This document shows positions 27,570 through 37,091 of a DNA stretch of 64,000 bases, one piece after another. The stretch spans positions 91,251 to 155,250 of the forward strand of contig JAHBUC010000009.1 of NCBI GenBank assembly GCA_019638275.1. The letters run 5' to 3'. Positions within the stretch are counted from its first letter, which is position 1. Each line of letters starts with the position of its first letter. Both the position numbers and the translations under genes were made by a program. The stretch comes from Cyclobacteriaceae bacterium (GTDB lineage: Bacteria; Bacteroidota; Bacteroidia; Cytophagales; Cyclobacteriaceae). The notes beneath the pieces are model-generated. The model had not been told where the DNA came from and did not search any database. It saw only the letters and a list, made by a program, of their open reading frames with translations.

Positions 27570-28280
27570 ATGAAATACCTGTTTATTGTATTGTCTATTG
27601 TGCTACCAGCAAGCGCTTTTAGCCAAGGCTTTATTGCCGCACTTGAAGCTGACGACATGTTTGTGATCAATGGAAAAGAATGCGTTGTTAAGCTTGCCAG
27701 CGGAGAGGAAGTTACCGGGAAATTCTTAGGTGGATCCATGATCAATGGCTACCTGAACAACTTCAACATTCGGTTGGAAAATGGCGAAAAAGCCAAGTTC
27801 AAACCCGAAGATGTAGCGCGCCTTTCAGTGAAGGCATCGAAGTTAGCCAAGCTTGCCATGATGACCGAATCGGCCTCTTCAATAAAAGAGATGACCAAAA
27901 CCAATTTCGATGAAATCGTTAACCGGGAGTACATTGTGTTCGAAACAGCCATGCGGCATAATAAAGCAAGCAAACTTCGACTTATGCAATTGCTGAATCC
28001 CGGCTTTGATAGCCAGATAAAAGTATTTGCCGATCCGAACGCGAAGGAAACGATGGGCGTTGGAGTTGGCGGAGTAAAACTTACCGGTGGGGCAGATAAA
28101 TCGTACCTGTTTGTGCAGAATGATGAAAAGGCGGTGTTGGTTAAAAAGGGAAGTTACAAGAAGAATTTTGATGAGTTATACGGAAACTGTCCGGCAATGC
28201 TTCAGGTTTTCGCTGGTGAAAAAGTGAAATGGAATGATGTGGCAGGCCATGTGTTTGCGTACGACCATGTATGCAAATAG
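27570..28280 (+). CDS. Exported hypothetical protein
   Basis: Exported protein of 236 residues; I chose the ATG at 27570, which starts a signal peptide (MKYLFIVLSIVLPASAFSQ), over the frame start at 27534. The mature part opens with a small beta unit (VINGKECVVKLASGEEVTGKFLGG) that resembles an SH3/LSM-like strand pattern, followed by an alpha/beta region with a FDEIVNREYIVFETAMR helix. Function unknown. It precedes the metallo-beta-lactamase-fold gene by 57 bases on the same strand. Confidence 0.75.
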   Translation: MKYLFIVLSIVLPASAFSQGFIAALEADDMFVINGKECVVKLASGEEVTGKFLGGSMINGYLNNFNIRLENGEKAKFKPEDVARLSVKASKLAKLAMMTESASSIKEMTKTNFDEIVNREYIVFETAMRHNKASKLRLMQLLNPGFDSQIKVFADPNAKETMGVGVGGVKLTGGADKSYLFVQNDEKAVLVKKGSYKKNFDELYGNCPAMLQVFAGEKVKWNDVAGHVFAYDHVCK

Positions 28281-28337
28281 AAATAACACTACCAACTTAA
28301 TGCATTAACTATTGTTTTAAAGGTATAAGCCTGAATA

Positions 28338-29096
28338 ATGAAAAAACTATCTGCAGTTCTTTGTCTGGTGTTCTCTTTTGTAATTTGTACCGCTCAACGT
28401 TCAGCACCCGATGCGATTGAAACATCCACTGGAAAGTTGAGCATTCAACCCATCCTCCATGCCACACTGGCCATGACCTGGAACAACTTAACCATTTATG
28501 TTGATCCGTACGGAGGCGCCAAGGCGTTTGAAGGACTTGCTGCACCTCATTTAATCCTGATCACCGACATTCATGGCGATCACATGAACCTCGAAACCCT
28601 AAAGGCCATAGAAACTACGCGAGCCCTGATTATCGCACCGCAGGCCGTACGGGAAAAACTGCCGGAGGAGCTCGCCAACCAAACCATTCCCTTGTCGAAT
28701 GGTGCTTCTCATAAACAATTTGATATTACCATCACCGCTGTACCCATGTATAACCTGCCCGAAACAGAAGATTCGCGCCATCCGAAAGGCCGGGGCAACG
28801 GGTACGTATTGGAGTTGGGCGGTAAGCGTATCTATATCTCAGGAGATACAGAAGACATTGCCGAAATGCGTGCCCTGACCAACATTGATGTTGCGTTTGT
28901 ATGCATGAACCAACCCTTTACCATGACGGTGGAACAAGCCGCCAGTGCCGTACTGGAATTTAAGCCTAAGGTGGTTTACCCTTTTCATTACCGTGGCCAG
29001 GGTGGTTTAAGCGATGTGGAACAGTTCAAAAGAATTATTCAGGAAGGAAATTCATCCATCGAGGTAAGGCTGCGTAACTGGTATCCAGTGTACTAG
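28338..29096 (+). CDS. Exported metallo-beta-lactamase-fold hydrolase (UlaG-like)
   Basis: MBL-fold protein of 252 residues with a signal peptide (MKKLSAVLCLVFSFVICTAQ). The metal site reads TDIHGDHMN, a variant of HxHxDH in which the first His is Asp; downstream ISGDTEDIAEM and VVYPFHYRGQGG supply the other ligands, as in UlaG/RomA-like hydrolases. The enzyme probably acts in the periplasm on an unknown ester, lactone or phosphodiester. Confidence 0.88.
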   Translation: MKKLSAVLCLVFSFVICTAQRSAPDAIETSTGKLSIQPILHATLAMTWNNLTIYVDPYGGAKAFEGLAAPHLILITDIHGDHMNLETLKAIETTRALIIAPQAVREKLPEELANQTIPLSNGASHKQFDITITAVPMYNLPETEDSRHPKGRGNGYVLELGGKRIYISGDTEDIAEMRALTNIDVAFVCMNQPFTMTVEQAASAVLEFKPKVVYPFHYRGQGGLSDVEQFKRIIQEGNSSIEVRLRNWYPVY

Positions 29097-29111
29097 CCCG
29101 GTATTTATTTA

Positions 29112-29141
29112 TTGGTATACTATTGAATCCTGCTATATTTA
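29112..29141 (+). promoter_or_regulatory. Bacteroidota-type promoter for the T9SS protein gene
   Basis: TTG at 29112-29114 and TATATTTA at 29134-29141 with a 19-base spacer match the phylum consensus TTG-N19-TAnnTTTG at all but the last base. The start codon lies 26 bases after the -7 element. Confidence 0.45.
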
Positions 29142-29167
29142 CTGACTGTAATAGTCTATAGTGGGTA

Positions 29168-32100
29168 ATGAAAACGTTTGGCAGTAAAGTTGGTAAGGGA
29201 AATCGCCTTAGCCTTCTACTTCTATTTTTAATCATTTGCTTCAATTTCGAAGCCTTTTCACAAGCCAGCGTAGTAGCTGGCTCGGTAACAACTTCAAAAA
29301 ATGCATACGCTGTTGGCCAGGGTAAAAACCGACTAATTGTAGTTGCCGTTACCGGAGAGGCTGGAACTATTGGTACCATAACAAGTATTACCTGGGGTGG
29401 GCAAGCATTGACACAAGCCAGAACACAGGTTGGTACTGGTGGAGGCGGTGGCAATCAATTAAGAACCGATATCTGGTATCTGAATGAAGCTGGTATTTCA
29501 TCTGCGCGTGGTGCTTGTAGTTATAATTTTGAGGTTAACTGGTCTACAGCTACAGGCAATGAAGTATTTGCTGCATTTACGCTTAAAGACGTGGATCAGA
29601 CTACACCTGTTTCCGCAGTTAATGGTGGGCATACTGCTGTGGCTACAACAAGAACTACAGGCAATGTTGCAGTAGGTGTAAATGACATCATGGTATACGC
29701 CTCTTCATCAAATAGCAACAGAACACACACGCCTCCCGGAACTTATACTGAGCAAACCGACCAAATAATCGGAGGAGCTGGTGGTACAAGCATGGCCACA
29801 GCTACAAGAGAAATAACAACAGCAGGAAATGAAAACCCTACTGCAACTTGGGCCACTGGAGACTCCAGACTTATAAATGTTGGAGTTGGTTTTAATGGCA
29901 TTGCAGTAACCGATATTGTTACCTATTACTCCCGCAATGCAACATCAGGTGGCCATTGGGATGATCCGAATTCATGGACGTTGAATGCAGATGGATCAGG
30001 TGGGCCGCTTCCGGCCGGTGTATGGCCTACACGCTCCGACAATGTTGTGATCCTTGCAGGACATAATATTACCATCAACGCCACAGATGACAACAAACAA
30101 TGCGGTGTCTCTCCTGATGCGCTCGGGCGAAGCAATGTAGGAACTTTCGTTTCTTCAAACGTTGCCATGTTTTATCAAACGGGCGACATCGAAATCAGGG
30201 GTACCCTAACGGTAAGCGGTATTGAAATGATGACAGAGGGCTACACGCATGTACAGGCAGGTGGCTCGTTTATTTTAGGATCAAACCTGGTGAACCTTGG
30301 GTATCTCCAAGCTGATGCCACTTCTACCCTCACTTGTTTGGATGATCTTGTCCTTACCGGAAACAGCATAACACTTGTCAACACAAATTCAACTTCAACC
30401 GATGACCTGATCATGGATCACCGGGATGCCACACTTTGCGGTACCGGTACAGCTACATTGCAGAACGGAGCAGGAAGCCAGGTTACCTATACAAATGCTG
30501 CAACCCAATCACAAATTTGTACCACGTTCACTATCAACTGTGTGGGTGTTGGCTGTTCCGGATTTCCGGTTGTAGGTACCGGTTCAGGACTGGCAGGAAA
30601 CACTGGACCTGGAGGTGTCGGGCAGGCTTCAACAAATTCAATGTGGTACATGGCCAATTTTGGTGCCTTTACGGATGTGGGGGTAACACCTGCCACACAT
30701 GGACAACAGATCAGGCAATGGAATGACCGATCGGGAAATAACCGTCATGGTTTTCAGGCCACTGCAGCTAACAGGCCACTATTTCACAACAATGCAGCAA
30801 ACGGTTATCCGGCTTTACGATTCACGGGTGATTTGTTTATTGATGGACCATCTCCCGGCATCGGCAGTACCAGCAGCTACACATATTTAATTGTGTTCAG
30901 GGATACTGTTACAGGTTTGGGAGCTACCAATGATGGTGCAGGCCATTTTATATTAGATAGAACTGCAGTAACAAATGAGCTCGTTTCGTTGAAGCCCGTA
31001 ACCGGAAGCAGATACTTTTATCAAAAAAGAAATAATGCAGGTGGCGGTTTGGGTGGCATTACCGGAACTACAGCAATAAATACCAATACCAAAATAATTG
31101 AAATGCGTAGAGACTACGGGGTCAATTATCAGATGTTCTATAACAACGCGCAGGAAGGTGGAAACCTTGCTGACACTGACGGAGCCACAACTCCGCCAGG
31201 CCCTAGAATTGGTAGACATACCAATACTGCAAATGGTGGCCTCAGGGGCTACATAAATGAATTCATCATTTATAATTATGCAATCAATGCCGCGCAGACC
31301 ATTATCATCAACAACTACCTGGGTGCGAAATATGGATTAACACTAGGCGCAAATGATTTGTATACCATGGACAATCCGGGTAACGGAAATTTTGATCATG
31401 AAGTGGCCGGCATCGGTAAAGCAAATGATGGAAGCAGCCATACCAATGCACGCGGTACCGGTATGGTACGAATGATTATTCAAAGCCAGCCTTCACTGGC
31501 CAACAATGAGTTTCTGTTCTGGGGGCATAACAACGCAACCCTTACCAGCAATTTTGCCGACATTGGCGCACCAATCGTTGAACGATTAAACCGGGTGTGG
31601 GCTGTAAGCGAAACAGGTGACGTGGGTATCGTATCCGTGTCATTCGATATTAGTGGGTTAAGCGGAAGTCCCATTGGTGCTGATCTGAGATTACTGATTG
31701 ACCGCGATGGAGATGGTTTTGCTGATAACGATGTTACGCCCATTGCAGGGGGTACACTTTCTGGAGGCACCATCACCTTCAATGGTGTCAATTTCCAAAA
31801 TGGCGATCGGTTTACCTTGGGAAACACAAACCTGAGTGCTCCACTGCCTATCGAACTCAAAAGTTTTCATGCTGAAGCACGTAAGGGAATGGTTCATCTA
31901 TTCTGGACAACCGTCTCAGAAACCAATAATGATTATTTTACGGTTGAACGATCCAAAACCGGAAGTGACTGGGAATCTGTATTGCATGTTGATGGTGCAG
32001 GAACCACAAACAAAGCGAAAAATTATACTGCAGTAGATGATGGACCACATACAGGCCTATCCTACTACCGACTTAAACAAACAGACTTTGATGGCACATT

Positions 32101-32374
32101 TACCTACTCGAAAGTTGTGCCGGTTATTATCGAACCTTCAGGCAATCTTGAAGTTTACCCAAATCCATCAACTGGAGTCTTTACCGTACGTGCACCGTTT
32201 CAATTCAATCGGGTACAATTAGTTGATCAATTAGGCAGAAGGGCACACATTCATGTAGAAACCGTAAACGGATTTGAAGCAACCGTTGATGGAAGGGAAA
32301 ACATTCCAGGCATCTATATACTTCAGATTTCTGACGGACAGGTTATTAAAAATGCCCGAATCGTAATCCGGTAA
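29168..32374 (+). CDS. T9SS-sorted large surface protein
   Basis: Surface or secreted protein of 1068 residues with a signal peptide (about residues 1-36, ending AFSQ) and a C-terminal T9SS type A sorting domain starting at LEVYPNPSTGVFTV and ending with KNARIVIR. Between them are a Gly/Thr-rich beta region, a DDPNSWTLN segment common in cell-surface beta-helix proteins, a LamG/concanavalin-like segment (HGQQIRQWNDRSGNNRHGFQAT), a block around NGNFDHEVAGIGKANDG known from similar Bacteroidota proteins, and a fibronectin-III-like segment (LKSFHAEARKGMVHLFWTT). It is probably an adhesin or structural surface protein; no catalytic motif is visible. Confidence 0.9.
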   Translation: MKTFGSKVGKGNRLSLLLLFLIICFNFEAFSQASVVAGSVTTSKNAYAVGQGKNRLIVVAVTGEAGTIGTITSITWGGQALTQARTQVGTGGGGGNQLRTDIWYLNEAGISSARGACSYNFEVNWSTATGNEVFAAFTLKDVDQTTPVSAVNGGHTAVATTRTTGNVAVGVNDIMVYASSSNSNRTHTPPGTYTEQTDQIIGGAGGTSMATATREITTAGNENPTATWATGDSRLINVGVGFNGIAVTDIVTYYSRNATSGGHWDDPNSWTLNADGSGGPLPAGVWPTRSDNVVILAGHNITINATDDNKQCGVSPDALGRSNVGTFVSSNVAMFYQTGDIEIRGTLTVSGIEMMTEGYTHVQAGGSFILGSNLVNLGYLQADATSTLTCLDDLVLTGNSITLVNTNSTSTDDLIMDHRDATLCGTGTATLQNGAGSQVTYTNAATQSQICTTFTINCVGVGCSGFPVVGTGSGLAGNTGPGGVGQASTNSMWYMANFGAFTDVGVTPATHGQQIRQWNDRSGNNRHGFQATAANRPLFHNNAANGYPALRFTGDLFIDGPSPGIGSTSSYTYLIVFRDTVTGLGATNDGAGHFILDRTAVTNELVSLKPVTGSRYFYQKRNNAGGGLGGITGTTAINTNTKIIEMRRDYGVNYQMFYNNAQEGGNLADTDGATTPPGPRIGRHTNTANGGLRGYINEFIIYNYAINAAQTIIINNYLGAKYGLTLGANDLYTMDNPGNGNFDHEVAGIGKANDGSSHTNARGTGMVRMIIQSQPSLANNEFLFWGHNNATLTSNFADIGAPIVERLNRVWAVSETGDVGIVSVSFDISGLSGSPIGADLRLLIDRDGDGFADNDVTPIAGGTLSGGTITFNGVNFQNGDRFTLGNTNLSAPLPIELKSFHAEARKGMVHLFWTTVSETNNDYFTVERSKTGSDWESVLHVDGAGTTNKAKNYTAVDDGPHTGLSYYRLKQTDFDGTFTYSKVVPVIIEPSGNLEVYPNPSTGVFTVRAPFQFNRVQLVDQLGRRAHIHVETVNGFEATVDGRENIPGIYILQISDGQVIKNARIVIR

Positions 32375-32412
32375 CCCATCATCACAATTTTATTGCGATT
32401 ATCATAAAATAT

Positions 32413-32443
32413 CCGGAGCTTTAATCTAACGGTTAAACTCCGG
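32413..32443 (+). promoter_or_regulatory. Hairpin directly in front of a start codon
   Basis: CCGGAGCTTTAA and TTAAACTCCGG pair as an 11-bp stem with one bulged C and an 8-base loop. It ends two bases before the ATG at 32446 and lacks a T-tract, so it is not a standard terminator for the upstream T9SS gene. It could be a translation-blocking leader structure or a protein-binding operator. Confidence 0.4.
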
Positions 32444-32445
32444 CT

Positions 32446-33675
32446 ATGATGACAAAAATTTTCAGCGTCATCTTCCTTTTCCTGTTTTCCTGGAATGCAC
32501 TCGCCAACTCCATACTTGTTCCTATGGACGAAAGTCAGCGAAATCATCTTAAAGCGTACGGCTTGGCCTACTTCGCCTTGCAAAAAAAACTTCAAGTTGA
32601 TTGGTTGCTCAACTATCGTGGTGGAAGTTTTCTAATTCAATATTCTCCCGAAACAGAAACAGAATGTAAACTTCGTGGTATTTCATATGAAACCATAAGC
32701 GCTGCGCGCGTGAATGTGATCCTGAATGAAGTATCCAGTCCTGCGGTTAATATGAATGTGGTTCGGCTTGAAAAGGTACCGCGTATTGCCGTGTATTCTC
32801 CTAAAAATGAATTCATTCTGGATGAAACCGATGCAGTAATTCATGTATTGGAGTATGCGGAAATTCCATTCGATATCATTTATGATGAGGAGATACACGA
32901 CAATGCCCTGGCCCGATACGATTGGGTTCACCTTCATCACGAAGATTTTACCGGTCACCCGGCACGCGCACGGTGGCGCGAATCGGCCATACTGGAATAC
33001 AAGGCGCAGGAATCAACCGCAGGCAGGCTGGGATATACCAGTGTACCGGCAATGAAACTTGAAGTAGCCAAAAAGTTAAAAGCATTTTGTACGGCTGGTG
33101 GCTACCTCTTCGCTATGTGTTCTGCTGCAGAATCCATTGATGTGGCGCTTGCCGCAAACGGAAATGATATTTTTGAAGTAGTCGATGACGACCTGCAGCA
33201 GGCAGCGCTGCTTGACTACTCACTCTCCTTTGCCTTTGAAAATTTCATACTGGAACCACCCTACAACAGGCGCTTCTCCGACATTAATGTTGGTCGCGGG
33301 TACAATACAAATGGCACGTATTTTTCATTGTTTTCATTTTCCGCCAAGTGGGATCTTATCCCTTCACTGCTAACCCAAAATCATACAAATATGATCCGCG
33401 AATTCTCCGGATTGACAACAGCCTTCAACCGCTCCTTGGTTAAGCCCGATGTGCTCATTCTTGGTGAAAACCGTGCAGCAGGAAATGTAAGGTATATGTT
33501 CAATGAAATGGGAAAGGGATTCTGGACATTCTACAGTGGTCACGATCCGGAAGGACATGCCGGCCGTGGACGATCGGCCACTGATTTGAATTTGCATCCT
33601 AACTCTCCGGGGTATCGATTAATTTTGAACAACGTACTATTCCCATCGGCACAAAAGAAAAAACAAAAAACTTGA
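32446..33675 (+). CDS. Exported amidotransferase-like protein (family often named 'asparagine synthetase B')
   Basis: Exported protein of 409 residues (signal about 1-20, WNALANS). The start ILVPMDESQRNHLKAYGLAYF followed by VDWLLNYRGGSF is, as I recall, a Bacteroidota family carrying the database name 'asparagine synthetase B'. No asparagine synthase domain is visible. The middle (VHLHHEDFTGHPARAR ... CTAGGYLFAMCSAAESIDVAL) instead resembles a class I glutamine-amidotransferase/ThuA-like flavodoxin fold, with Cys in AMCSA at the nucleophile-elbow position. Function unknown; exported and possibly acting on carbohydrates or peptides. Confidence 0.75.
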   Translation: MMTKIFSVIFLFLFSWNALANSILVPMDESQRNHLKAYGLAYFALQKKLQVDWLLNYRGGSFLIQYSPETETECKLRGISYETISAARVNVILNEVSSPAVNMNVVRLEKVPRIAVYSPKNEFILDETDAVIHVLEYAEIPFDIIYDEEIHDNALARYDWVHLHHEDFTGHPARARWRESAILEYKAQESTAGRLGYTSVPAMKLEVAKKLKAFCTAGGYLFAMCSAAESIDVALAANGNDIFEVVDDDLQQAALLDYSLSFAFENFILEPPYNRRFSDINVGRGYNTNGTYFSLFSFSAKWDLIPSLLTQNHTNMIREFSGLTTAFNRSLVKPDVLILGENRAAGNVRYMFNEMGKGFWTFYSGHDPEGHAGRGRSATDLNLHPNSPGYRLILNNVLFPSAQKKKQKT

Positions 33676-33738
33676 ATTTTGGGCTTGAAACTTGAGACTA
33701 TATATTAAAGCACTTTTATCAACATAATTCACACAACC

Positions 33739-34317
33739 ATGAAAACCATCATACTGCTTCTGCTCATCACCCAATTGGCTATTGCTCAAGTTCCTTCTGC
33801 AGAAGTACAAATCAAAACTGCTGTGTTGGCTGCTCCTGAAGACAAGCGGGATGGCGCAATGGTTTACGGTTACAATACAAAAGGTGAGTTTGTAGTGTTA
33901 CGAAAAGGAACGAACGAGTTTGTTTGCATAACCGATGATCCCAAAGCAAGTGGCTTTAATGTATCGTGCTACCATAAAGACCTGGAACCCTTTATGGCAC
34001 GCGGACGTGAGTTGAAGGTACAAGGCAAATCGTTTCAGGAAATTTTTGACATCCGAGAAGCTGAAGTAAAATCCGGAAAACTCTTCATGCCAAAGCAAGC
34101 CACTAACCTGCAAGTGTTCTCCGCTCCTTCCGAAAACTACAATGCCGAAACAGGTGAGGTGACAAAAGGAAATTTTAGATATGTAGTATATATTCCCTGG
34201 GCAACCGCGGAAAGTACGGGCCTTCCCTTAAAACCGGAAGCACCAGGCATGCCGTGGATTATGGATCCGGGAACACACCGGGCGCACATTATGATTAATC
34301 CGCCTGCGAAGAATTAA
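33739..34317 (+). CDS. Exported hypothetical protein
   Basis: Exported protein of 192 residues with a signal peptide (MKTIILLLLITQLAIAQ). The mature sequence (TAVLAAPEDKRDGAMVYGYNTKGEFVVLRKG ... LPLKPEAPGMPWIMDPGTHRAHIMI) is repeated in my memory as a conserved hypothetical of Bacteroidota, without known function. A single pair of cysteines (VCITDD and VSCYHKD) could form a disulfide. Convergent with the small zinc-ribbon-like gene. Confidence 0.7.
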   Translation: MKTIILLLLITQLAIAQVPSAEVQIKTAVLAAPEDKRDGAMVYGYNTKGEFVVLRKGTNEFVCITDDPKASGFNVSCYHKDLEPFMARGRELKVQGKSFQEIFDIREAEVKSGKLFMPKQATNLQVFSAPSENYNAETGEVTKGNFRYVVYIPWATAESTGLPLKPEAPGMPWIMDPGTHRAHIMINPPAKN

Positions 34318-34338
34318 AAGTTTTCAGAACACTTCTTT

Positions 34339-34590
34339 CTACCTCCATTTACCTGACCATTTACTGGCGGTACGCAGTTTCTGAAGTGTTCCGTCTGCAA
34401 TAAACTGTTCAAGCTTTTTATTGATGGAACCCGTTGAAGTAAGATGAAACTGGCCACATTCATCACATGGATAAACTGCAATGGGCCCTGATCGATTGCC
34501 ATAGTCGAACTGCACGTGTGCTTCTATCAGCGCCTCAACCGCTATGGCTTCGCTTACGTAAGATCGTTTTCCGGAAGAACAACCTGCCAT
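34339..34590 (-). CDS. Small zinc-finger-like hypothetical protein
   Basis: I take the ATG at 34590 (MAGCSSGKRSYVSE) as start, giving 83 residues; the frame extends to 34782 but that part overlaps the divergent CocE-like gene and has no coding character. The central YPCDECGQFHLTS gives Cys-x2-Cys-x3-His, a probable half zinc-ribbon of a family that I recall from Bacteroidota. The C-terminal half is a short helix and a basic tail (ASKWSGKWR). Cytoplasmic; function unknown. Confidence 0.6.
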   Translation of the reverse strand: MAGCSSGKRSYVSEAIAVEALIEAHVQFDYGNRSGPIAVYPCDECGQFHLTSTGSINKKLEQFIADGTLQKLRTASKWSGKWR

Positions 34591-34730
34591 TACCGTTTGC
34601 GTAATTGTTGTCTCAATTTCGCATAAAAACCTGAAAACGAATGAAAAAGTTTTCGGACATTCATGGCCAATCCATAAAGAATTTACAAATGCAACCTTGG
34701 TACTTTGTGGTAAAGTAAAACCTAAACACG

Positions 34731-36608
34731 ATGAAGAAATATTTTCTCCTTTCATTCCTTTGGCTACTCGCTGTAGCCGCAACAGCCCAACAAAATCCTC
34801 AGGATGTTTACAACAAGTTGGCGGAAATCGCCATCATTGATCAAAAGGTGATGATGCCCATGCGCGATGGTGTGCGCCTGGCGACAGACATCTATCGGCC
34901 GAAAGGTAATGCCAAAGTGCCCATTGTTTTTTCCAGAACGCCTTACAATTTCAATACCTGGATAGATGGTGAAATGCGAACCCGCACACTTGAGGCTGCA
35001 ATTGATGCCGTGCAGCGTGGGTATGCTTACGTGGTTCAGAATGAACGCGGACGATTTTTCTCCGAAGGCGAATGGGATATTTTGGGAACACCGCTAACGG
35101 ATGGTTACGATGCCTTTGAATGGATGAGCAAACAATCGTGGTCGAATGGAAAGATAGGCGTGATCGGTTGCTCTTCTACGGCCGAATGGCAAATGGCCGT
35201 TGCTTCGCTGAACCACCCCGCGCTTGCCGCTATGGTGGCACAGGGATACGGTGCCGGTGTGGGCAAAGTTGGTGAGTTCTTTGAACAGGGTAATTGGTAT
35301 CGGGGTGGTGCACAACAAATGTTGTTTACCGCATGGCTGTATGGTACTCAAAACGATAAATTCAGACCTACCCTACCAAAAGACATTACCCAACAAGACC
35401 TGGTGCGCATCCAACGCTTTTATGATATGGCCACCGAGATGCCTCGCCAGGATTGGGCGCAAGCGCTTCAGCACTTACCCGTTCAGGACATTATTAAAAA
35501 TGTAAACGGTCAGGATGGTGTGTATGAAAAAATGATCAGGCGCAAGCCAAACGACCCGGCCTGGTTTACCGGTGGGTTGTATCACGACACCATGCCGATA
35601 AATGTTCCAGCCTATTGGTTTGTTTCGTGGTATGATGTTTCATCCAGTCCGAACCTGGCCTTATTCAATCATGTACGGAACAATCCGAATAAAGAGATTG
35701 CCGACAACCAATATTTGGTTATTGCCCCTACCCTGCATTGCGCCTACAAACGAGCCACTGAAAATACGGTTGTTGGCGAGCGAAGTGTAGGTGATGCGCG
35801 ATTAAACTATGATGAACTCACGTGGGGGTGGTTCGATATGTTGTTGAAAGGTGAACAAAACGATTTCAAGAAAAGCACACCGCGCGTTCAATACTATACC
35901 ATGGGCAGCAACAAGTGGCAAACGTCCGACACGTGGCCGCCCAAAAATGCCGTGATGACAAATTATTTCCTCAGCAGCGAAGGCAAAGCCAATACCCGAA
36001 ATGGTGACGGTAAGCTGGTGGCAAAAGTACCTTCTGCAGATAAACCCGATACCTTCAAGTATGATCCGATGAACCCGGTGAAATCACATGGCGGTAATGT
36101 TTGCTGTACCGGAAATGCGGTGCAAGGTGGCGCATTCGATCAATCAGAAATGGAATTGAGGAATGATATATTGGTATATACTTCAGAACCTCTAAAGGAA
36201 GGCATTGAAGTAAGCGGTTTCATTGAATCTGTTTTGTATTTGTCGAGTGATGTAAAAGACACCGATGTTACCATCAAACTAATCGATGTGCACCCGGATG
36301 GAAAAGCCTACAACCTGGACGAAACGATTCAACGTGTTCGCTATCGCGAAGGATATGAGAAAGAAGTGTTTATGGAGAAGGGAAAAGTGTACGAAGTAAA
36401 GCTGACTCCGATGAGCACGAGCAATTACTTTGCTGCTGGTCACCGCATTCGCATTGAAGTATCAAGCTCCAACTTCCCGCGCTTTGAACGCAATTTAAAT
36501 ACAGGGGGTAATAATTATGATGAGTCGGCAGGTGTGGTAGCCACAAACACGATTCATCACTCGAAGAAATATCCCTCGGTGGTGAGGTTACCCATCGTTA
36601 GAAAATAA
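34731..36608 (+). CDS. CocE/NonD family hydrolase (X-Pro dipeptidyl-peptidase-like)
   Basis: Exported serine hydrolase of 625 residues (signal [20 protein letters not shown]). The N-terminal alpha/beta-hydrolase domain has [20 protein letters not shown] and the nucleophile elbow [12 protein letters not shown], both typical of the CocE / X-Pro dipeptidyl-peptidase S15 family; the His partner is in the [12 protein letters not shown] region. The C-terminal jelly-roll (about 440-625, with [30 protein letters not shown]) is the family's X-Pro C-terminal domain. It cleaves acyl-ester or peptide bonds in the periplasm; substrate unknown. Confidence 0.93.
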   Translation: MKKYFLLSFLWLLAVAATAQQNPQDVYNKLAEIAIIDQKVMMPMRDGVRLATDIYRPKGNAKVPIVFSRTPYNFNTWIDGEMRTRTLEAAIDAVQRGYAYVVQNERGRFFSEGEWDILGTPLTDGYDAFEWMSKQSWSNGKIGVIGCSSTAEWQMAVASLNHPALAAMVAQGYGAGVGKVGEFFEQGNWYRGGAQQMLFTAWLYGTQNDKFRPTLPKDITQQDLVRIQRFYDMATEMPRQDWAQALQHLPVQDIIKNVNGQDGVYEKMIRRKPNDPAWFTGGLYHDTMPINVPAYWFVSWYDVSSSPNLALFNHVRNNPNKEIADNQYLVIAPTLHCAYKRATENTVVGERSVGDARLNYDELTWGWFDMLLKGEQNDFKKSTPRVQYYTMGSNKWQTSDTWPPKNAVMTNYFLSSEGKANTRNGDGKLVAKVPSADKPDTFKYDPMNPVKSHGGNVCCTGNAVQGGAFDQSEMELRNDILVYTSEPLKEGIEVSGFIESVLYLSSDVKDTDVTIKLIDVHPDGKAYNLDETIQRVRYREGYEKEVFMEKGKVYEVKLTPMSTSNYFAAGHRIRIEVSSSNFPRFERNLNTGGNNYDESAGVVATNTIHHSKKYPSVVRLPIVRK

Positions 36609-36623
36609 CGATTGAATTAAATT

Positions 36624-36702
36624 CTTTGCGTCCTTGCGCCTCTGCGGTGAAAATTTCAGCTTACTGCTAAATCAATAACCGCTGAGGCGCTGAGACGCAA
36701 AG
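36624..36702. repeat. Palindromic intergenic repeat
   Basis: Two imperfect inverted 25-base arms (36624-36648 and 36678-36702, 21 of 25 positions complementary) with cores GCGCCTCTGCGG and CCGCTGAGGCGC flank a 29-base centre. The arms resemble the dispersed 'CGCAGAGGCGCAAAGACGC' palindromes seen between genes in many Bacteroidota genomes. It fills almost the whole gap between two genes and may act as a stem-loop terminator for the CocE-like gene. Confidence 0.75.
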
Positions 36703-36719
36703 TGGATTTCATCGCAACA

Positions 36720-36920
36720 CTATCTAACCCCCAGCACCTTAAACGGAAACATCAAAATAGCGCCAATGAATTGAAACACCAGGCTGATGGAGAGCCCAAT
36801 GATCTTAAACGGAAGCAAGATCAACCAGATTAGTGGAAAGAGAAAGATCAGCATGAGGGCCAACGGCCAACAAAGCACCAGTAAAATAAACCAAAGGATA
36901 ACGGCAATGAATGTACGCAT
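36720..36920 (-). CDS. Small hydrophobic membrane protein (66 aa)
   Basis: Nearly all-hydrophobic small protein with two membrane helices (about residues 4-36 and 40-62) and Pro-Phe-Lys turns in the repeated LLPFKIIG and MFPFKVLG. Such composition on one strand is typical of a real membrane peptide; the opposite-strand frames are not. Function unknown. It lies immediately beside the palindromic repeat. Confidence 0.65.
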   Translation of the reverse strand: MRTFIAVILWFILLVLCWPLALMLIFLFPLIWLILLPFKIIGLSISLVFQFIGAILMFPFKVLGVR

Positions 36921-37057
36921 AGGTTAAATAAATCTGCCTGTAGCCATACAAAATCAGCACCATAATGCTAAGCTGTTGATTCTCACCCATAAGCATAAGA
37001 AGCCTTTGTGTCCATTATCCGGTACTGTACACCCGACTGTTCAGGGATGTACAGCAG

Positions 37058-37085
37058 TTGGAAATCAAAAAAATTCCTATTTTTA
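37058..37085 (+). promoter_or_regulatory. Possible promoter of the MaoC gene
   Basis: TTG at 37058-37060, a 17-base spacer and TATTTTTA at 37078-37085 approximate the Bacteroidota consensus. The start codon follows at 37092, so the transcript would have almost no leader. Confidence 0.3.
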
Positions 37086-37091
37086 ACAACC

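Noticed and set aside
34591..34782. N-terminal extension of the small zinc-finger-like gene
   Set aside because: It overlaps the divergent CocE-like start and has no protein-like composition.
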